Shown piece by piece: positions 22,769-26,194 of a DNA stretch of 26,194 nucleotides (its first letter is position 1; each line of letters begins with the position of its first letter). The DNA is from Candidatus Bathyarchaeota archaeon (GTDB lineage Archaea; Thermoproteota; Bathyarchaeia; Bathyarchaeales; DTEX01): positions 1 to 26,194 of the forward strand of contig PIYJ01000005.1 in the NCBI GenBank assembly GCA_003601725.1, read 5' to 3'. The translations under genes were made by a program, and so were the position numbers. The notes beneath the pieces were generated by a model. The model saw nothing but the letters and a program-made list of their open reading frames with translations, did no database searches and had not been told where the DNA came from.

Positions 22769-23758
22769 TTAATCTTCGATTCCTGATGTTTTCCGGATGA
22801 ATCTGCCTACTTTCTCAAGCGGATGCTCCTCAATCTCCTTCATGAGTTCCTTCAGTCTCTTCTCTCCGGATCTATGCTCTTCCAGCCATTCCTGGGCGAA
22901 TCCGCCGTTTTGAACGTATTTCACGGCTTTCCTCATATTCTCCTTAACATGCTCATCGATGACTTTTGGGCCGACTGTTAATCCGCCATACTTTGCAGTA
23001 TCCGAGACTGCTCTGAGCATCCCGATGATTCCCTTCTCGTATATCAAGTCCATGATGAGCTTAGCTTCATTGCAAGCCTCGAAGTATGCGAGCTCCGGGG
23101 GATATCCGTTCTCAACGAGAACTTCAAACCCGTTCTTTATGAGCTCGATAAGCCCGCCTACTAGAACCGTCTGTTCACCTATCAGGTCGCTTTCAGTCTC
23201 ATCCTTAAATGTAGTCTCAATAACGCCTGCTTTTGTGCATCCTAAAGCTTTGGCAACAGCCAGAGCTGTCTCTTTGGCTTTCCCAGACCAGTCTTGATAG
23301 ACTGCGATTAACGCGGGAACGCCGAATCCTTCTTTGTATGTTTCTCTGAGCCTCAAACCGGGGCTTTTCGGGGCGACCATTATGACGTCGACGTTTTCAG
23401 GCGGAATTATCTGTTTGAAGTGAATGTTGAAGCCGTGTGCAAAGTCCAACGTCTTTCCTTCGGATAAGTGGGGGGCTATTTCCTTCTCGTAGACTGCGGG
23501 TTGAACCATATCTGGAATCAGCATAAAGATTACATCCGCCTTCTCTGCTGCTTCCGAGATTGGATAGACTTCGAACCCGTCGTTTTTAGCTCTTTTCCAG
23601 GAAGATCCTTCGGGTCTAACTCCGATTATCACGTTTAAGCCGGAGTCCCTCATGTTCTGTGCCTGTGCATGTCCTTGGCTGCCGTACCCTATGACGGCTA
23701 TCGTCTTCTCTTTAAGCGGATCAAGAGAGGAATCCTTATCAAAATAAATCTTCACCAT
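22769..23758 (-). CDS. ilvC: Ketol-acid reductoisomerase (class I)
   Basis: NADPH- and Mg-dependent enzyme that isomerises and reduces acetolactate in valine and leucine synthesis. It is 329 residues from the chosen start. Motifs are [12 protein letters not shown] (24-35), the cofactor loop VRPEGSSW (47-54), H108 (AHGFNIHF), K131, D191/E195 and E227/E231 as metal ligands. The motif usually written KGPGH reads KSPGL here (131-135), so the histidine is leucine. I chose the ATG at 23758 (MVKIYFDKD, the standard opening) because GGAGGT lies ten bases upstream; the earlier ATG at 23776 overlaps that GGAGGT and would add six residues. It lies between ilvH and leuC in the operon. Confidence 0.93.
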   Translation of the reverse strand: MVKIYFDKDSSLDPLKEKTIAVIGYGSQGHAQAQNMRDSGLNVIIGVRPEGSSWKRAKNDGFEVYPISEAAEKADVIFMLIPDMVQPAVYEKEIAPHLSEGKTLDFAHGFNIHFKQIIPPENVDVIMVAPKSPGLRLRETYKEGFGVPALIAVYQDWSGKAKETALAVAKALGCTKAGVIETTFKDETESDLIGEQTVLVGGLIELIKNGFEVLVENGYPPELAYFEACNEAKLIMDLIYEKGIIGMLRAVSDTAKYGGLTVGPKVIDEHVKENMRKAVKYVQNGGFAQEWLEEHRSGEKRLKELMKEIEEHPLEKVGRFIRKTSGIED

Positions 23759-23760
23759 TT

Positions 23761-23775
23761 CATCTTTTACCTCCA
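23761..23775 (-). promoter_or_regulatory. Shine-Dalgarno deciding the ilvC start
   Basis: On the minus strand the bases ATGGAGGTAAAAGATG contain GGAGGT ten bases before the in-frame ATG at 23758. The upstream ATG at 23776 shares bases with this site, so initiation there would leave the Shine-Dalgarno inside the coding region. The downstream start also matches the family N-terminus. Confidence 0.6.
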
Positions 23776-23785
23776 TTTTTTAATT

Positions 23786-24298
23786 TTATTCCAACTTAGT
23801 AGATCTCATTCCTCTGGGAAGGGCGGTTATGCCTGTTCTCGCGATCTCCTTCACGCCGAAGGTTCTCATCAACTCGATGAATGCTGTTATCTTATCCGAA
23901 TCGCCCGTCATCTCTACGAGTAACGAGTCATGCGCAACATCTACGACGCGTCCCTTAAAGATCTCAGTGTAATTTATGACGTCGGATCTGACAGCGGCAT
24001 TGGGCGTGTTGATCCTGATGAGCGCCAATTCTCTGGTCACAGTGACCTCGGGGTCTAAGATGCTGACTTTAACAACATCGAGAAGTTTATTTAGCTGTTT
24101 AACCACCTGCTCAACTGTTTTTTCATCTCCGTTTATCGTTATGGTCATCCTGGCTAGGCCGGCCTGTTCGGACTCTCCGACAGTTATCGTCTCGATGTTG
24201 AAGCCCCTCCGCCTGAACATATTTGAGACCTGGTATAGTACGCCTGGCTTATGCTCAACTATTGTGGAGATTATGTAACTCTCTTTCTTCTCCGCCAT
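23786..24298 (-). CDS. ilvH: Acetolactate synthase small (regulatory) subunit
   Basis: ACT-domain regulatory subunit that activates the large subunit and confers valine feedback. The 170-residue protein has an N-terminal ACT domain (about 7-80) starting IISTIVEHKPGVLYQVSNMF, with FNIETITVGESE and ARMTITI. A C-terminal domain contains RELALIRINTP and ends in ALPRGMRS. Length is typical (about 160-170). ATG lies six bases after the ilvB stop, with AAGGA overlapping the ilvB end. Confidence 0.94.
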   Translation of the reverse strand: MAEKKESYIISTIVEHKPGVLYQVSNMFRRRGFNIETITVGESEQAGLARMTITINGDEKTVEQVVKQLNKLLDVVKVSILDPEVTVTRELALIRINTPNAAVRSDVINYTEIFKGRVVDVAHDSLLVEMTGDSDKITAFIELMRTFGVKEIARTGITALPRGMRSTKLE

Positions 24299-24304
24299 TT
24301 CCCA

Positions 24305-25984
24305 TCATTCCTTGATTATTTTCGTAATCTCTCCTCCTGGAGGAACCATCGGGAAGACGTTCTCCTCCGAGGAGATTGGAACATCGATCACTGTTGTAAC
24401 ATCGCTTTTCAGAGCGGTTTGAACAGCCTTTCTGAATTCTGGAAGGGAACCTACATAGATGCCTTGAGCTCCGAAAGCTTCTGCTAGCTTAACGAAGTCC
24501 GGTGTCTTACCTAAGTCGATAGATGAATATCGCCTATCATAAAAGAGCCTTTGCCACTGGGCAACCATCCCCAAGAACCTATTATCTAAGATTATCACTA
24601 TCACTGGGATCTTCTCGGTTACTGATGATGCTAGATCCTGTTCTGTCATTAGGAAACTTCCATCTCCAGCGATGTCCACAACGGGAACATCTGGGCAGGC
24701 GACTTTGGCTCCAAGCGAGGCTGGGAATCCGAAGCCCATTGTGCCGAGTCCACCTGAGCTTATGAAGGTTCTGGGCTTGTAGGCTTTTAGATAAAGAGCA
24801 GCCCACATCTGGTTCTGACCGACCTCCGTCGTTATGATGGCGTCTTCCGGCAGCATTTTTCGCAGTTCTTTCATTAGGCGTGGCGGGGAAAGACCTGACT
24901 TATTGCCCATCTCTTCGTGTTGCTGCTTAAGCTCCTCGATTCGTCTCATCCATGCCGTTCTTTCCTTTTTTCTGAATTTTTGAACTAGCTGCTCATACAG
25001 CGCATTTAAGGCTCTCTTTGCATCAGCAACTATCGGTACGTGGGGCTGAATGTTCTTTCCGATCTCCGCTGTGTCGATGTCGATATGAATTATCTTCGCA
25101 TCCGGACAGAACTTTTCAATGTTGCCAGTTGTCCTATCTGAAAATCGCATTCCAACGGCGAGCAGCACATCAGCCTCTGATACTATGATGTTAGATGCTA
25201 TTGTTCCATGCATGCCGAGAAGCCCGAGAGAAAGGGGGTGATTCTCAGGTATACATCCCTTTCCCATAAGAGTCGTTGAGACTGGTGCTTGCAACAGTTC
25301 GGCTAAGGCTACGAGCTCTGAGGATGCCCCTGAAGCGATTATTCCCCCGCCAGCTATTATAACAGGTTTCTCAGCGTTCGCCAGCAAATCCGCAGCTCTT
25401 CCTATCTGAATTGGATGCGGCTCATAGTTCGGTCGATAACCTCGAATCTCAATATCATCATCAAATTCGATTTCATCCGCTTCCGTCTGAGTATCTTTCG
25501 GTAGATCCACAAGTACAGGTCCCGGTCTTCCCGTCGAGGCTATGTAAAAGGCTTTCTTGACGATCCGAGGGATCTCGGAGACTTCAAGGATCTGAAAGTT
25601 GTACTTTGTGATCGGAGTGGTTATTCCCACGATGTCCGTCTCTTGGAAAGCATCTTTCCCTATGAAAGGTCTAGGAACCTGACCTGTAAAGGCGACGATC
25701 GGCGATGAATCCATATACGCATTCGCTATTCCAGTTACAAGGTTTGTAGCTCCTGGACCTGAAGTAGCCATGCAGACCCCGATTTTTCCACTTGCACGTG
25801 CGTATCCATCAGCGGCGTGAGCTGCACATTGCTCGTGTCTCATCAATATATGCCGAATGTCGTCTGTGTCGTATAGCACGTCATAGATCGGTATAGTTGC
25901 TCCTCCGGGTATGCCGAATATGACTTCCACATTCTGTCTCTTTAATGACTCCACAAAAGCTTTGGCACCTGTCATTCTAACCAT
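24305..25984 (-). CDS. ilvB: Acetolactate synthase large (catalytic) subunit
   Basis: Thiamine-diphosphate enzyme joining two pyruvates into acetolactate, the first common step to valine and leucine. The 559-residue protein has three domains: the N-terminal pyrimidine-binding domain with catalytic E51 (RHEQCAAHAADGYAR) and SGPGATNLVTG; a central domain with ITKYNFQI and GRPGPVLVDLP; and the C-terminal pyrophosphate domain with GDGSF (440-444) and LDNRFLGMVAQWQ. ATG 25984 is preceded by GGAGG. It is the first recognisable gene of the operon; the 210 bp upstream show no strong TATA box, so transcription may begin further upstream. Confidence 0.95.
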   Translation of the reverse strand: MVRMTGAKAFVESLKRQNVEVIFGIPGGATIPIYDVLYDTDDIRHILMRHEQCAAHAADGYARASGKIGVCMATSGPGATNLVTGIANAYMDSSPIVAFTGQVPRPFIGKDAFQETDIVGITTPITKYNFQILEVSEIPRIVKKAFYIASTGRPGPVLVDLPKDTQTEADEIEFDDDIEIRGYRPNYEPHPIQIGRAADLLANAEKPVIIAGGGIIASGASSELVALAELLQAPVSTTLMGKGCIPENHPLSLGLLGMHGTIASNIIVSEADVLLAVGMRFSDRTTGNIEKFCPDAKIIHIDIDTAEIGKNIQPHVPIVADAKRALNALYEQLVQKFRKKERTAWMRRIEELKQQHEEMGNKSGLSPPRLMKELRKMLPEDAIITTEVGQNQMWAALYLKAYKPRTFISSGGLGTMGFGFPASLGAKVACPDVPVVDIAGDGSFLMTEQDLASSVTEKIPVIVIILDNRFLGMVAQWQRLFYDRRYSSIDLGKTPDFVKLAEAFGAQGIYVGSLPEFRKAVQTALKSDVTTVIDVPISSEENVFPMVPPGGEITKIIKE

Positions 25985-26164
25985 TTATTTTGTCCCTCCA
26001 TGGTGAATGCTGGTTAGAAAATGCTCTGGATATGTTCTTTCTTTCAAAGAATTGACACAACCTTCAGGGGTGATTGTTGGTTCCTCGAAAACGTCATCTA
26101 TCAAAAAAGGCAGAAAAGCTATCTCAACGGGAGAGGAAACGATTCCTCCGTACCCGACTATCCC
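25985..26164 (-). other. Possible C-terminal coding remnant upstream of ilvB
   Basis: Minus-strand codons from just after a TGA at 26165-26167 to a TAA at 25985-25987 stay open for 59 codons, and the TAA directly abuts the ilvB ATG. The translation contains SSPVEIAFLPFLIDD and EEPTITPEGCVN, which look protein-like, but I cannot name a family. No ATG or GTG start lies in frame. It may be the end of an upstream operon gene with a frameshift or sequence error near 26165, or chance. The ilvB Shine-Dalgarno lies within its last codons. Confidence 0.25.
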
Positions 26165-26194
26165 TCACTTGCTTGTCCTCCAGAGGAATGAAGC

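Noticed and set aside
26041..26110. A 17-codon minus-strand ORF upstream of ilvB ending with Leu, Val, Val, Ile and Leu codons, suggestive of an attenuator leader peptide
   Set aside because: No terminator/antiterminator hairpins are evident, and ribosome-mediated attenuation of ilv operons is not established in archaea. Branched-chain codons are too few to be convincing.
1..26194. CRISPR arrays, tRNA or rRNA genes, insertion sequences, toxin-antitoxin or defence genes
   Set aside because: I read all intergenic gaps; none has regularly spaced repeats, a tRNA cloverleaf, transposase fragments or terminal inverted repeats that I could recognise.

Overview
The window is archaeal chromosome. It carries archaeal-type ribosomal proteins (uS15, eS19, eL20/LX, eL31, eL39, eL43), a 20S proteasome alpha subunit, the exosome (Rrp4, Rrp41, Rrp42), two KEOPS Pcc1-family proteins, prefoldin alpha, aIF6, a PDCD5-type protein, the RNase P protein Rpp21/Rnp4 and SRP receptor FtsY. 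Several promoters look like archaeal TATA boxes. Internal genes often have GAGG/GGAGG Shine-Dalgarno sites, and TTG and GTG starts are frequent. Gene order and protein style suggest a TACK-like lineage such as Bathyarchaeia, but that placement is an inference.

Positions 1-7459 (+) are information processing. The order is the 3' end of an XTP/dITP diphosphatase gene, rps15, a RecJ/DHH nuclease and a Pcc1 paralogue, then psmA, SBDS, rrp4, rrp41, rrp42, rpl37ae, a Brix-domain protein and a canonical pcc1. This is close to the known archaeal exosome superoperon, but rpoP and prefoldin beta, often found in it, are missing. At 7475-7804 (-) lies a small chimeric ORF: an ArsR-like helix-turn-helix start joined to the end of an ABC-transporter ATPase. 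Positions 7922-12183 (+) hold a second translation and secretion cluster, from rnp4 to ftsY, followed by a DUF998-like membrane protein.

Positions 12890-16116 (-) hold an M20 metallopeptidase and a first isopropylmalate-dehydratase pair (leuC, leuD). An alkaline-phosphatase-superfamily enzyme (+) is divergent from that pair.

Positions 18403-25984 (-) are one tight branched-chain amino acid operon, transcribed ilvB-ilvH-ilvC-leuC-leuD-leuB-leuA. It covers acetolactate synthesis, ketol-acid reductoisomerase and the whole leucine-specific branch. ilvD and a transaminase gene are not in the window.

Most of the window is conserved housekeeping DNA, and I see no new multi-gene system. The points worth a second look are: a 78-bp perfectly identical tract shared by the two otherwise diverged leuC genes (probable gene conversion); the chimeric ArsR/ABC ORF; a Glu-to-Met change in the LeuA active-site motif; an altered KGPGH motif in IlvC; the paired Pcc1 paralogues; and the duplicated leuCD.
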